From: Corynebacterium kalidii
Lineage (GTDB): Bacteria > Actinomycetota > Actinomycetes > Mycobacteriales > Mycobacteriaceae
Assembly: GCF_022869005.1 (NCBI RefSeq)
Contig: NZ_JALIEA010000006.1
Span: forward strand, 81,050 to 145,049
DNA: 64,000 bases
Reading direction: 5' to 3'
Position numbers and translations under genes: made by a program. Position 1 is the stretch's first letter. Each line of letters starts with the position of its first letter. Below are positions 51,313 to 61,376 of this stretch, piece by piece. The notes beneath the pieces are model-generated. The model made no database searches. It saw only the letters and a program-made list of their open reading frames with translations, and was not told the DNA's origin.

Positions 51313-52470
51313 CTATTGCATCGGAAGTGCCAAGCGATATCCGCGCTTGTACACGGTCTGGATTAGGTCAGGGGACTCGAGGGCACCACGAACTCGAGCC
51401 ACGGTGACTTCGACGGCACGCTCGGTTGTCTGCTCCTCGGCCCACCCGTCGGCTCGACCACCAACTACCCCGGACGACAGTTCTTCGGCAATCTCTGTCC
51501 GTGACAACACATGGCCGGGGCGGGCTGCGAGGATACGCAGCACATCAGAGCTCGCGCGCCCGAGCGGGAAGAACTTTCCGTCCAGCAGGGCTCCACCCGT
51601 GCGCACGTGCAGCGGTCCGAACGCCGTCGCCGTTGCTGTATCGGGACCGGCCATCCTGTGGACGGTCTCGCGCACTAGTGCGCCCAAGCGGTACCGCTCC
51701 GGGACTGCAGGCTCAATACCACGGGACACGAGCGGGCTGGCGGTGATCGGGCCCACGGCCCCGAACAACGTGCGTTTGTCGGCCATCTGCAGGATCGCCG
51801 GTAGGGTCCCCAGCCGCTCAGCGATGCGCAGCCACGCCCGGGCACCTGGGGCAGACGTGAACAGGACTGCGTCCACGTTCCCCGCCGCGACCATGCCCGT
51901 TGTGCGGCCGACCAGGTCAGGATCAGGCGGCGCACCCCAGCGGTACACGGTTAGCCCGTGCACTTCTGCACCTGCGACGATCAGCGTGCGCTCCATGTGT
52001 TCGTCGCCCTCGCCGTGGTGCTGGATCACCACTCTCCGGCCGCGTACGCCCTCGGCCAGGAGATAATCGGTGATTTCTGATGACGTCTCGGTTTCCGCCA
52101 CCCAGTCGATGTCGAGACCAGCCTGTTGCACCGCGCCGCGGGCCTTGGGACCGCGGACCAGGATCTGCGTATGTCGCAGCGACTCGATCAGCTGTTCCTG
52201 GATGCCGTCCTGTTCCGCGGCGTCCATCCATCCGCGGAAACCCACGCCGGTGGTTACTACGACGATGTCCGGCGGGTTGCCCAACAGCTGGTGTGTCTCA
52301 TCCAGAAGCTCGGCGTCGTCGAAGTGTGAGGTGATGGTCAGCGGTGGGGCGATTGTCGTGGTCGCGCCGTGACGGTGCAGGGCAGAGGCGAATTCGCCAG
52401 AGCGGCGGTCCACCGGCAGCAGGATGGAGCAGCCTTCGAGCACTTCAGAAATCTGACGTGCTGTGGTCAT
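51313..52470 (-). CDS. Uroporphyrinogen-III synthase-like protein fused to a winged-helix DNA-binding domain (nitrate/nitrite regulator type)
   Basis: A 385-residue fusion. Residues 5-265 form a HemD-like two-lobed fold (VDRRSGEFASALHRHGA, VVTTGVGFRGWMDAA, VLFTSAPGARAWL). Residues 285-383 form an OmpR-like winged helix (RILAARPGHVLSRTEIAEEL and the wing QTVYKRGYRLALP). This organisation matches the actinobacterial nitrate assimilation regulator NnaR of Streptomyces. Its ATG overlaps the cysG stop by 4 bp. It may act as a regulator that senses a tetrapyrrole or nitrite signal, or also as a synthase for siroheme. Confidence 0.84.
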   Translation of the reverse strand: MTTARQISEVLEGCSILLPVDRRSGEFASALHRHGATTTIAPPLTITSHFDDAELLDETHQLLGNPPDIVVVTTGVGFRGWMDAAEQDGIQEQLIESLRHTQILVRGPKARGAVQQAGLDIDWVAETETSSEITDYLLAEGVRGRRVVIQHHGEGDEHMERTLIVAGAEVHGLTVYRWGAPPDPDLVGRTTGMVAAGNVDAVLFTSAPGARAWLRIAERLGTLPAILQMADKRTLFGAVGPITASPLVSRGIEPAVPERYRLGALVRETVHRMAGPDTATATAFGPLHVRTGGALLDGKFFPLGRASSDVLRILAARPGHVLSRTEIAEELSSGVVGGRADGWAEEQTTERAVEVTVARVRGALESPDLIQTVYKRGYRLALPMQ

Positions 52471-53768
52471 GCTGACACTCCCTTGGCAAGGGGGCCCAGG
52501 TAGCCCTGGACAATTGTGTCGTCTGTGTCGTCCTGACCGGTCAACAGGCCCGGGCGTGCAGCCTCGCCGACCACGATCACCGCCGGATTCTTCACTGACT
52601 GCGATGTGGCGAGCTCAGTGACATAGCCGAGAGTCGTATTTAGGCACCGTTGTCCGGGGCGGTGTGCGTTCTCCACTATGGTGACCGGACGTTTGGAGGG
52701 AACCCCGGCGTCCAGTGACGCGGCGACGAAGTCCGGAAGTGTCGAGGTACCCATCAGGACGACGACTGTTGTCCCGTCGTCGTGGAGGGCGGCGAGAGTG
52801 GAAGGGCGGGGATGTCGGTGACCGTTCACGACATGAACGCTATCCGCCGTACCCCGGTGTGTCACAGGAATGCCCGCAACCTGCGGGGCGGCAACTACAC
52901 TGCTCACCCCGGGGATCACTTCCACGGGGACACCGGCGGCATTGCAGGCTTGTGCCTCTTCGCCGCCACGTCCTAACACGAACGGGTCGCCGCCTTTCAG
53001 ACGGGCGACACGGAGCCCGCGACGGGCACGTCCGACGAGGATGTCGTTGATCCGTTGCTGGGAGACGGGGTGGTTCCCGGGCGATTTGCCGACGTCGATG
53101 ACCTCGACGTGCCTACCGAGATCCCCGAGTACGTCTGTCGGTCCCAACCTGTCGTGGACGATGACATCGGCCTGTGTCAGCGCCCGGTAGCCGCGCAGCG
53201 TCATCAGGTCACCGGGACCCGGCCCGCCGCCGATGAGGGTCACCGACCCAGTGTGCTGTTCGTCCGAGCATTCCTGCCGGTTGCGAATCTTACGGTCCGG
53301 GAGCAGGCCTCGTTCGAAGAGCTTCTGCACTGCCGATCGGACGCTGGCACTGCGTCGCGGGTCCGGGGAACCGGTGGACAACGTACCGACGACCAGATCG
53401 TCGTGACGGGCTTCAGCGGACAGACGTGCGGTCCCGCGCAGGGCATCGGCGGCGTCGATGCACCAGATCCGGCGTGAACGGCAGGCGGTGTCCACCGCCG
53501 TGTCAACGTCGGAGACACCAGTGGCGGTGTGGACCAGCCAGGCGTCGTCGACGTCCGTATCCCGGAACGGGCGAGGCACCCAGCTCATCCGTTCCCGGTC
53601 TGTGACGTGGAGTAGCTCGGCGGCAGCACCGGTCAGACGCGGGGCAATGATGCGCAGGACCGCACCTTCGGTGAGAAACCTCTCTGCACTCCGCGCGGTC
53701 ACGTCACCGCCGCCGACCAGGACGATGAGTTTGTCGCGGACGTCGAGTCCGCCCATCACGAAAGTCAC
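52467..53768 (-). CDS. cysG: Siroheme synthase-like protein (precorrin-2 dehydrogenase plus uroporphyrinogen-III methyltransferase)
   Basis: A 433-residue bifunctional protein. The N-terminal Rossmann part (residues 1-110) is VLVGGGDVTARSAERFLTEG, the oxidase/chelatase-type NAD site. Residues 170-415 form the SAM-dependent methyltransferase domain with LIGGGPGPGDLMTLRGYRAL, the LKGGDPFVLGRGGEEAQAC and VPVEVIPGVSSVVAA motifs. It makes siroheme or its precursors, the cofactor of NirB encoded in the same cluster. GTG 53768 follows ggagg. Confidence 0.88.
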   Translation of the reverse strand: MTFVMGGLDVRDKLIVLVGGGDVTARSAERFLTEGAVLRIIAPRLTGAAAELLHVTDRERMSWVPRPFRDTDVDDAWLVHTATGVSDVDTAVDTACRSRRIWCIDAADALRGTARLSAEARHDDLVVGTLSTGSPDPRRSASVRSAVQKLFERGLLPDRKIRNRQECSDEQHTGSVTLIGGGPGPGDLMTLRGYRALTQADVIVHDRLGPTDVLGDLGRHVEVIDVGKSPGNHPVSQQRINDILVGRARRGLRVARLKGGDPFVLGRGGEEAQACNAAGVPVEVIPGVSSVVAAPQVAGIPVTHRGTADSVHVVNGHRHPRPSTLAALHDDGTTVVVLMGTSTLPDFVAASLDAGVPSKRPVTIVENAHRPGQRCLNTTLGYVTELATSQSVKNPAVIVVGEAARPGLLTGQDDTDDTIVQGYLGPLAKGVSA

Positions 53769-53958
53769 GGGAGTTCCTCCAGGTTGCAGTGCGGATCGTC
53801 ATGATCGTCATGATCGTCGACTTCGTCACTGCCGAGGGTAGGAACAGGGTGTTTCTCCGGCTGATCCCCGGAGCTACGGGTGTGGGTCAGAGTTCTTTCA
53901 GCGTGCGGCGCGAGTGTGTGAGAAGTCCGGTCACGGAGGCTCCAGCCCCGGTACGTAC

Positions 53959-54318
53959 TCAGTCGGCGAGGAGGACCCGTGCCGTACCATCCACGTCCCG
54001 GATCTCCACCCGGTAGGTGGTCAGAATGTGGGAGTCGTCCTCCAGCGACCGACCGTCCGTGAGACGGAAGCGTTGTTTGAGAAGAGGAGAGGCGATGGTC
54101 GGTTCACCGTCATAATCCCCCACGATGCCACGGCTGATGACTGCAGCACCCATGTACGGGTCGATGTTCGACACGGCGTACACTGCAGCGTCGCAACGGA
54201 ACAGAGCGATCTGGGTGCCGTCGTCCAGGAGCACGGCGGAGCCGAGATTCTCCTCGAGGTCGTCGACCAGGCAGACGGGGACGAAGTCGTCAGTGGGGTT
54301 GGTGGTTGTCGCAGGCAT
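53959..54318 (-). CDS. nirD: Nitrite reductase small subunit (NirD)
   Basis: A 119-residue Rieske-fold protein without cluster ligands, as usual for NirD. The characteristic segments are VYAVSNIDPYMGAAVISRGI followed by the GDYDGEPTIASPLLKQRFRL. It partners NirB to reduce nitrite to ammonium. The ATG follows gggagaga, 42 bp after the nirB stop. A 190-bp gap with short gatcatgac repeats lies between nirD and cysG. Confidence 0.93.
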   Translation of the reverse strand: MPATTTNPTDDFVPVCLVDDLEENLGSAVLLDDGTQIALFRCDAAVYAVSNIDPYMGAAVISRGIVGDYDGEPTIASPLLKQRFRLTDGRSLEDDSHILTTYRVEIRDVDGTARVLLAD

Positions 54319-54360
54319 AGTAGTGATTCTCTCCCGGGTGTCAGGGGATGTCAGGGGGTG

Positions 54361-56958
54361 TCAGACAGCCGTACGCAGTTCCGGCAGCGGAAGCGGCACC
54401 TTACGGCCGTCCTGCTTCTGAAACTGCACGGTCGGGTCGGGGGATTCGGGGGCGTTGACGAAGGAGACGAAGCGACGTAGCTTCTCTGGGTCGTCCAGCA
54501 CGGCTTTCCATTCATCCGTGTAGTCGTCGACGTGGTGGGCGATGAAGTCCTCCAGGTCGGCGCCGATGCCCAGGGAATCCTCGCAGACGACCTCACGAAT
54601 GTGCTGCAGTCCTCCCTCGGTTCCCTCCTGCCATGCCGCGGTGCGCTGGAGGCGGTCCGCGGTGCGGACGTAGAAACCGATGTAGCGGTCGATGTACCGT
54701 ATGAGTGTCTCTTCGTCGAGGTCCCCGGCGAGCAGCTCGGCGTGACGCGGGGTGGCCCCGCCGTTGCCGCCGACGTACAAGTTCCATCCGTGCTCGGTGG
54801 CGATGACACCGACGTCCTTGCTGCGGGCCTCGGCGCACTCCCGGGCACAGCCGGAGACACCCATCTTTAACTTGTGGGGGCTGCGCAGACCCCGGTAGCG
54901 AAGTTCCAGGTCGACGGCCATCTTCACCGAATCCTGCTGTCCATAGCGACACCAGTCTGTGCCCACACAGCTCTTCACCGCACGTAATGCCTTACCGTAG
55001 GCTTGACCGGACTCCATGCCGGCATTGACGAGCCGCTGCCAGATCGCCGGCAGCTGGTCGACCCGGGCACCGAACATATCGATGCGCTGGGCACCGGTGA
55101 CCTTGGTGTACAAGTCGAAGTCCCGGGCGATCTCGCCGACAATGATCAGCTGCTCGGCGGTGACCTGACCACCCGGCATCCGGGGTACCACCGAGTAGGA
55201 GCCGTTGCGTTGGATGTTAGCCAGAAAGCGGTCGTTGGAGTCCTGCAGGGCCGCGTGCCCGTCGTCGAGAACGTGGTGGCCGGTGTCCAGGGTCGCGAAG
55301 ATCGACGCCATCGTCGGCTTGCAGATCTCGCAGCCCCGACCGGAACCGAAGCGGGCGATGAATTTCGGGAAATCACGGATCCCGGAGACTGCGGCGCACT
55401 CGAACAGTTCTGCCCGCGACTGGGTGAAATGTTCGCACAGGGCCGTGGACTGCTCCACGCCCTCAGCATCCAGCAGCTGTTTGAGCAGGCCGACACAGGA
55501 ACCGCAGCTCGTCCCCGCCCGGGTACAGGTCTTTAGGTCCGGCACAGAGCAGGCACCGTCACCGACGGCGTCGCGGATGTCGCGTTTGGAGACGGCGTTG
55601 CAGGAGCAGATCTGCGCGTCGTCGGGAAGCGCACCTACGCCGACCGCGGCACCGCCATCGGCACCGGCGGGCGCCAGGAAGGACATCGGGTTCTCCAGCT
55701 CGGAGCCGACCATCGGACGCAGCATCGCATAGGACGTGCAGTCACCGACGAGGATGCCGCCGAGCAGTTTCTTCCCGTCCTTGTCCATGACGATTTTCCC
55801 GTAGGAGCCGCTGAACGGGTTATTGACCGTCAACGGTCGGGCTCCGTCGGTCGCGCCATGGGCATCGCCGAAGCTGGCGACGTCCACACCCATGAGCTTC
55901 AGCTTGGTGGACATGTCCGGGTCTTCGAAGGACGTCGGCTCGCGTCCGGTGAGTCGGTCGGCGACGATCCCGGCGGTCGTGTAACCGGGGGCGACAAGTC
56001 CGTAGCAGACACCGTCGACCGCAGCGCACTCGCCGACGGCGCTGATGTCCGGGTCGCTGGTGCGACACAGGCGGTCGACGAGGATACCTCCACGCGGCGC
56101 CGTTTCCAGAGGCTCCGGCACGGAGGTGCCGGCGATGCTGTCGTGGGGACGCACTCCGGTGGAGAAGATGACGATGTCGACGGACAGGTCGGACGAGGTG
56201 CTTTCCGTTCCGTGGCCGTCGCCGTCGTCGGGGGAGAGTTCCATGGTCAGACGACCGGTGGTGCCGTTGTCCGTGATCCGGGTGGTCACTGTGCCGAGAT
56301 GGACGGTCACACCCAGTTCACGGACCTTGTCGGCGAGCAGGACGCCACCGTCGGCGTCGACCTGGATCGGCATCAGCCGGGGGGAGCGCTCGATGATGTG
56401 GGGCTCGGCGCCGAGCAGTTTCAGCGCGTTCGCCGCCTCGAGACCGAGCAGGCCACCACCGATGACGGCACCACGGGGCGCACGTCCGTCCGCCCGTGCT
56501 TTTTCGACGTGCTGACGGATACGGTCGAGGTCGTCCACGGTCCGGTAGACCATGCACCCGTCGAGTTCATTTCCGGGGACAGGTGGCACGAAAGCGTAGG
56601 AACCGGTCGCGAGGACGAGGTGGTTGTAGTCCACGGACGTCCCGTCCTCGCAGGAGACGGTGTGGTTGTCCCGGTCGATACCGGTGGCACGGGTATGGAG
56701 CACACAGACGGACTCGGGCAGGCCAGTCAGTTCCAGGAGCGCACGGTCCCAGGTAGAGACGTAGCTCGACAGGGCGACCCTGTCGTAGGCGTGACCGTCC
56801 TCGCCGGAGATGACGGTGACGTCTGCCGCGGGGTCACGCTCAAGAATGTCGGTGACTGTCCGGTGTCCGACCATTCCGAACCCGACGATCACGATACGAC
56901 CGGTGCTGGTTGTGTTGTCGGTGCTCCCGGGGGACGCGGAGCTGTGCTGTGTGTTCAT
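54361..56958 (-). CDS. nirB: NADH-dependent nitrite reductase large subunit (NirB)
   Basis: An 865-residue enzyme. The N-terminal FAD/NAD-binding part has IVIVGFGMVGHRTVTDIL and GLLGLEAANALKLLGAEP. A BFD-like 2Fe-2S domain is marked by ICSCNAVSKRDI and TRAGTSCGSCVGLLKQLL. The C-terminal siroheme/4Fe-4S domain has VKSCVGTDWCRYGQQDS and LKMGVSGCARECAEARSKD, the four cysteines that bind the cluster. It catalyses the six-electron reduction of nitrite to ammonium. ATG 56958 is taken as start; ATG 56979 adds seven residues. Confidence 0.94.
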   Translation of the reverse strand: MNTQHSSASPGSTDNTTSTGRIVIVGFGMVGHRTVTDILERDPAADVTVISGEDGHAYDRVALSSYVSTWDRALLELTGLPESVCVLHTRATGIDRDNHTVSCEDGTSVDYNHLVLATGSYAFVPPVPGNELDGCMVYRTVDDLDRIRQHVEKARADGRAPRGAVIGGGLLGLEAANALKLLGAEPHIIERSPRLMPIQVDADGGVLLADKVRELGVTVHLGTVTTRITDNGTTGRLTMELSPDDGDGHGTESTSSDLSVDIVIFSTGVRPHDSIAGTSVPEPLETAPRGGILVDRLCRTSDPDISAVGECAAVDGVCYGLVAPGYTTAGIVADRLTGREPTSFEDPDMSTKLKLMGVDVASFGDAHGATDGARPLTVNNPFSGSYGKIVMDKDGKKLLGGILVGDCTSYAMLRPMVGSELENPMSFLAPAGADGGAAVGVGALPDDAQICSCNAVSKRDIRDAVGDGACSVPDLKTCTRAGTSCGSCVGLLKQLLDAEGVEQSTALCEHFTQSRAELFECAAVSGIRDFPKFIARFGSGRGCEICKPTMASIFATLDTGHHVLDDGHAALQDSNDRFLANIQRNGSYSVVPRMPGGQVTAEQLIIVGEIARDFDLYTKVTGAQRIDMFGARVDQLPAIWQRLVNAGMESGQAYGKALRAVKSCVGTDWCRYGQQDSVKMAVDLELRYRGLRSPHKLKMGVSGCARECAEARSKDVGVIATEHGWNLYVGGNGGATPRHAELLAGDLDEETLIRYIDRYIGFYVRTADRLQRTAAWQEGTEGGLQHIREVVCEDSLGIGADLEDFIAHHVDDYTDEWKAVLDDPEKLRRFVSFVNAPESPDPTVQFQKQDGRKVPLPLPELRTAV

Positions 56959-57085
56959 GCATGTCACGGTAGGTGTCATTTCTTTGCGGAGACACTGTTG
57001 AGAGCACTGTTTTACGCCCGGTTCACGGTGCGGGGGGATGTGTGGGAAACCTGACACGTGCGGGAAACACCGGCCGGTGCACGTT

Positions 57086-60000
57086 TCAGTACACGTCCCG
57101 CACGTAGCGGCGTCGGGCGGTGAGTGCCGCGATGAAATCCGTGGCGGCCTCCGGTGTCATACCGCCGTACTCGCCGACGATCTGGCGGAGGGCCTCGTCC
57201 ACATCGGGGGCCATCCGCGTCGCATCCCCGCAGACGTAGAGGTGGGTGCCGCGGGTGATCCAGGACCAGAGTTCCCCGGCATTGCGTCGCATCAGGTCCT
57301 GGACGTAGACCTTCTCGGCCTGGTCCCGCGAGAACGCGGTGTCCAGGCGGGTGAGGACGCCGAGGTCACGCATCTCGGTGAGCTCCTCACGGTACAGGAA
57401 GTCGGTGGCTTCGTGGCGCTCGCCGAAGAACAGCCAGGAGTCGCCGGTGGCGCCGGTGTGTCTGCGGTCCTGGAGGAAACCCCGAAACGGCGCGACCCCG
57501 GTCCCCGCTCCGATCATGATGACCGGTGTTGACGGTTCCTGTGGCGGGCTGAACCTTCTGTTCGGGGAGATGAAGATCCGCATCCTGGCGCCGGGGGAGG
57601 CGTCGGCGAGGAAGCCGGAGCACACGCCACGCCGCCGTCGTCCGTCGAAGGTGAAGGCCACCGTGGACACGGTGATCTCCACGCGTCGGGGATCGGTGTG
57701 CGGTGACGAGGAGATCGAGTACATCCGTGGAGTCAGGCGCGGGAGGGTGGCGATCCATTCCGCGGCGTCGATGCTGACGGGATGGGTGACCAGGAGGTCA
57801 CTGAGGTGCCGTCCCCAGGTGAACTCCGCCAACCTGTCGAGGTCGTCTGCAATGCCGGCGAATCCGACTTCCCCGTGGTGGCGGTGGAGGAGGCGGAGGA
57901 CACCAGGGGTGATCGTCGTGATGTCGACCCGGGAGCTGAGTGCCTCAGCCAGAGTGAGGCTCTCCCCGTCGAGGGTCACGGTGGTGTCGGGGGCAAGCCC
58001 GGTGAGCGACAGCCATTCGTCGACGACTTCAGGACGGTTCTGCGGCCAGACCCCGAGGGCATCACCGACGGTGTAATCGAGCGTATCCTCCGGGAGCTCG
58101 AAAGTCACCCGTCTGACGTCCTTCGAGGACCCGGGCTCGGTCAGTCTGGTGGTCTCCAGGAGGACAGCGTCCAGCGGGTTACCGCGGGAGTAACGTCGTT
58201 GACCACCCCCGGTACCGGCAAGTGCTGCGATAACGGACTCCAGCCACTGTGTCGCGGTAGCCTCGAAGTCCGGTTCGCACGAGGACAACCCGACCAACCG
58301 GGTCGCCCCCAGTTCGGCGAGGCGCCTGTCAAGCTTGCGGGCGAAACCACAGAAATCCGCGTAGGAGGAGTCGCCGAATCCGAGCACGGCATAGGACAGC
58401 GGTGGAAGGGGCGAGTCGCGCCTCGACAGCGTGGCCCAGAAGTCTTCACCGTTGTCGGGGGCGTCCCCATCGCCGGTCGATGAGACGACGAAGAGCACCG
58501 TCCCCGTCAGGTCATCGGTGTCCAGGTCCTCTGCGCAAACGCTCCGGGCCGGCCGACCCGCAGCGCCCAGCGCCGCGGTCACTGAGGGTACGTAGTCTTC
58601 GACGGTCCCGGTCTGCGAGGCCCACGCGACGGTGACGACGGGACCTTCCCCGGCAGCTTCCGGTGCAGCGACTTTCGTTGCCGCGGGCGATTGTAGCGGG
58701 GTCCGTGAATAGAGCCCGGCCAGTGCCCCGTCGATCCAGGTCTTCGCCGGCCCGGGCAACGGAGCCCGTGGAGGAACCGTGGGAAGCTGACCATCCGGCG
58801 GGTTCACACGAAGCGCGTGCAGCAGCCCGTCAAGGTAGAGACGGCCGCTGTCGTCGAGCCCGCTGAGCGCCTCCCTGGCCGCTCCGGTGCGGAACACCTC
58901 GTCGACGAGGTCAATTCGCCCCGACTGCTCCGGCTGCGGGACCTTCTCCGCAGCCACCGCGCAGGCCTTGAACTCTGGCTGCAGCGACTCTGGATCCACG
59001 GCGTCGCTGGTGACGGCATTGACCGCCGCGTCCGGAAAATGCATGGGGATGAAACATGTCCCCGGTGTGATGTCGTCAGACAGCCGTGCCGGGACGCGGA
59101 CCGTCCCCCGGCGGGACGAGACCTCCACTAGGTCACCGTCGGTGATACCGCGCTCACCGGCGTCTGCGGGGTGGATCTGTACGAAGCTTTCCGGATTGAG
59201 TTTCATAAGTTTCGGCACCCGGGAGGTCTTCGTCATGGTGTGCCACTGGTGCGGCAGACGTCCCGTCGTCAGGATGAGAGGGAAGTCCTCGTCGGGGACT
59301 TCGGCGGGCGGGAGGTACGGTCGTGCGAGGAACCGGGCCCGGCGGCTCGGGGTGGGAAATGCCAGACGGGGAGTGCGACCGTCTGCATCGGTGTAGAGGT
59401 GCTGGCTGATGCCGTCGTTGATGTAGCGCACAGGATGACGCCGAGTAGCTGTGTCTTCGCTGTCTTCGCTGCCCTCAGGCGCAGGCCATTGCACAGGACC
59501 GGTACGCAGAAGTCCGTAGTCGACCCCACGCAGGTCCCACCCCGTCTGTGGATTGTGGAACCTTCGGATCTCGTCGAAGATCTCTGACGGCTCCCCGAAA
59601 TCGAACCCGTCGAAGCCCATGTGACGTGCGACCCGACAGATTAGCTCCCAGTCCGGGAGCGCTTCACCCGGAGCGTCCAACAGAGGCGTGGTGAGGGTGA
59701 GGTTCCGCTCCGAATTGACCATCACCCCCTCGGATTCCGTCCACAGTGCCGCCGGCAGGACGACATCGGCGAACTCGGCGGTGGCGGTACCGGTGAACGC
59801 GTCCTGAACGACAACGACATCGGCCTTCTCCAGTGCGTCGGTAACCCGTGATCTGTTGGCCATGGAGGAAACTGGGTTCGTGCAGATGATCCACACCGCC
59901 CGGATCCTGCCCTTCTCCAGTTCGTCGAACATGTCAACGGTGCCGCTACCAAGGTTGTCGTGCAGCGTTCCTGCCGAAATTCCCCAGATCTCCTCCACCT

Positions 60001-61090
60001 CGGACCGGTGGGCGGGGGAGAGGACCGTCCGCTGTCCGGGCAGACCGGGACCCATGTACCCCATCTCGCGTCCGCCCATGGCGTTCGGTTGTCCCGTCAG
60101 GGAGAAAGGCCCAGCTCCGGGACGGCAGATCGCCCCGGTCGCCAGATGGAGATTGCACAGGGCCGTGGTGTGCCAGGTCCCGTGCACCGACTGGTTCAGC
60201 CCCATCGTCCACAGACTCATGAAGTTCTGGGTCGAACCGATCCATTCCGCAGCCTGCCGAAGATCACCTTCTGCGACCCCGGTTATCTCCGCAACCCTCT
60301 CCGCCGGGTACCCGGTGAGGTGGTCGGGGAGGTCCTCCCATCCTTCGGTGAACTCCTCGATGAACCCTCTGTCGATGTGTCCTGCGTCGACTATCAGCTT
60401 CAGCAAGCCGTTGAGTAATGCCATGTCGGTGCCGGGACGAACGGGGAGGTAAAGGTCGGCCTTCTTCGCCGTGGCTGTGCACCGCGGATCGACCACGATC
60501 AGCTTCGCGCCCGTTTTGACCCGGTCCATCATCCGCAGAAACAGGATCGGGTGGCAGTCAGCCATGTTCGAGCCGATGACGAGGAAGACGTCGGCGTGGT
60601 CGAGGTCGTCGTAACTCCCGGGCGGGCCGTCCGCACCGAGCGACTGTTTGTAGCCGGTGGCAGCGCTGGCCATGCACAACCGGGAGTTTGATTCGATGAG
60701 GTTCGTCCGGAAGTAACCTTTTGCCAGTTTGTTCGCCACGTACTGCGACTCGAGCGACATCTGGCCAGAGACGTAGAAGGCCACCGCGTCGTCGCCGTGG
60801 ACGTCACGCACCGCGGTGAACCGGCGGGCGACCTCGGTGAGAGCGGCGTCGACGGAACCAGGTCGGCCGTCGATCATGGCCGTGGTCTGCCGTCCGCCGG
60901 CGTTGAGGAGATCGGCGGTGGTGCTTCCCTTGGTGCACAACCGTCCCCGGTTGGCGGGATGGTTCTTCGTGCCCGTGGAACTGAGTACGGTGTCGTCATT
61001 GGAGTCCGTACCCGCAGTCAACGTCAGCCCGCAGCCGACGCCGCAGTAGCCGCACACTGTCTCTACTGTCCCAGCCGAAGTAGTAACCAT
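57086..61090 (-). CDS. Assimilatory nitrate reductase fused to a sulfite reductase-type flavoprotein reductase
   Basis: A 1334-residue single-chain enzyme. At the N-terminus a 4Fe-4S site is formed by Cys13, Cys16, Cys20 and Cys52 ([14 protein letters not shown] and RGRLCTKG). The molybdopterin domain follows, with the probable Mo-ligand Cys139 in [19 protein letters not shown] and a MopB_CT domain at about 605-720. A linker of about 100 residues leads to a flavodoxin domain at about 815-950 ([16 protein letters not shown]) and a CysJ-like FAD/NADPH module at about 970-1334 ([31 protein letters not shown]). NADPH electrons thus pass within one chain to the Mo site. It is divergent from narK and upstream of nirBD. 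Confidence 0.93.
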   Translation of the reverse strand: MVTTSAGTVETVCGYCGVGCGLTLTAGTDSNDDTVLSSTGTKNHPANRGRLCTKGSTTADLLNAGGRQTTAMIDGRPGSVDAALTEVARRFTAVRDVHGDDAVAFYVSGQMSLESQYVANKLAKGYFRTNLIESNSRLCMASAATGYKQSLGADGPPGSYDDLDHADVFLVIGSNMADCHPILFLRMMDRVKTGAKLIVVDPRCTATAKKADLYLPVRPGTDMALLNGLLKLIVDAGHIDRGFIEEFTEGWEDLPDHLTGYPAERVAEITGVAEGDLRQAAEWIGSTQNFMSLWTMGLNQSVHGTWHTTALCNLHLATGAICRPGAGPFSLTGQPNAMGGREMGYMGPGLPGQRTVLSPAHRSEVEEIWGISAGTLHDNLGSGTVDMFDELEKGRIRAVWIICTNPVSSMANRSRVTDALEKADVVVVQDAFTGTATAEFADVVLPAALWTESEGVMVNSERNLTLTTPLLDAPGEALPDWELICRVARHMGFDGFDFGEPSEIFDEIRRFHNPQTGWDLRGVDYGLLRTGPVQWPAPEGSEDSEDTATRRHPVRYINDGISQHLYTDADGRTPRLAFPTPSRRARFLARPYLPPAEVPDEDFPLILTTGRLPHQWHTMTKTSRVPKLMKLNPESFVQIHPADAGERGITDGDLVEVSSRRGTVRVPARLSDDITPGTCFIPMHFPDAAVNAVTSDAVDPESLQPEFKACAVAAEKVPQPEQSGRIDLVDEVFRTGAAREALSGLDDSGRLYLDGLLHALRVNPPDGQLPTVPPRAPLPGPAKTWIDGALAGLYSRTPLQSPAATKVAAPEAAGEGPVVTVAWASQTGTVEDYVPSVTAALGAAGRPARSVCAEDLDTDDLTGTVLFVVSSTGDGDAPDNGEDFWATLSRRDSPLPPLSYAVLGFGDSSYADFCGFARKLDRRLAELGATRLVGLSSCEPDFEATATQWLESVIAALAGTGGGQRRYSRGNPLDAVLLETTRLTEPGSSKDVRRVTFELPEDTLDYTVGDALGVWPQNRPEVVDEWLSLTGLAPDTTVTLDGESLTLAEALSSRVDITTITPGVLRLLHRHHGEVGFAGIADDLDRLAEFTWGRHLSDLLVTHPVSIDAAEWIATLPRLTPRMYSISSSPHTDPRRVEITVSTVAFTFDGRRRRGVCSGFLADASPGARMRIFISPNRRFSPPQEPSTPVIMIGAGTGVAPFRGFLQDRRHTGATGDSWLFFGERHEATDFLYREELTEMRDLGVLTRLDTAFSRDQAEKVYVQDLMRRNAGELWSWITRGTHLYVCGDATRMAPDVDEALRQIVGEYGGMTPEAATDFIAALTARRRYVRDVY

Positions 61091-61376
61091 GGCGACGACG
61101 CTAAACGGTCCGTATTTCACTGCGATCTGTGCGCAATTACGCCGACGGCAACAATTTCTCACGAAGGTGGGAACCCTGACGAGAGGGATGCGCACGCAGA
61201 GCCGTCGCTGTCGGAGAGCAGTACGACACATCCGTATGATTCCGACGACAACACTCGGAAATGGTGTTCTAGCTGCAGTTAAGTTATTATTTCCGCGCTT
61301 TCCGGACGACGGTGCGGCAGATATAAGTGGAGGGATCCCACGAACCGTACCCCCAAGGTCGACTGGAGAACGTCCC
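61091..61376. promoter_or_regulatory. Divergent promoter region between the nitrate reductase and narK genes
   Basis: A 286-bp gap, more AT-rich than the flanks (for example gttaagttattatttccgcg at 61279-61298). It must hold both promoters and the sites of the nitrogen and nitrate regulators, but no dyad with confident assignment is visible. An attac-N7-gcaac pair at about 61135-61150 resembles half of a GlnR-type box but is too weak to call. Confidence 0.5.

Noticed and set aside
53769..53958. A small gene in the nirD-cysG gap
   Set aside because: No start with a ribosome site and no coding character; only short gatcatgac repeats are seen.
61135..61150. GlnR-like half box before narK
   Set aside because: Only one weak half-site is present, without the spacing and second pair required, and corynebacteria often use AmtR rather than GlnR.
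61089..61376. N-terminal extension of narK through the intergenic region
   Set aside because: The extension would be basic and low-complexity and crosses the promoter region; GTG 61377 has a good ribosome site.
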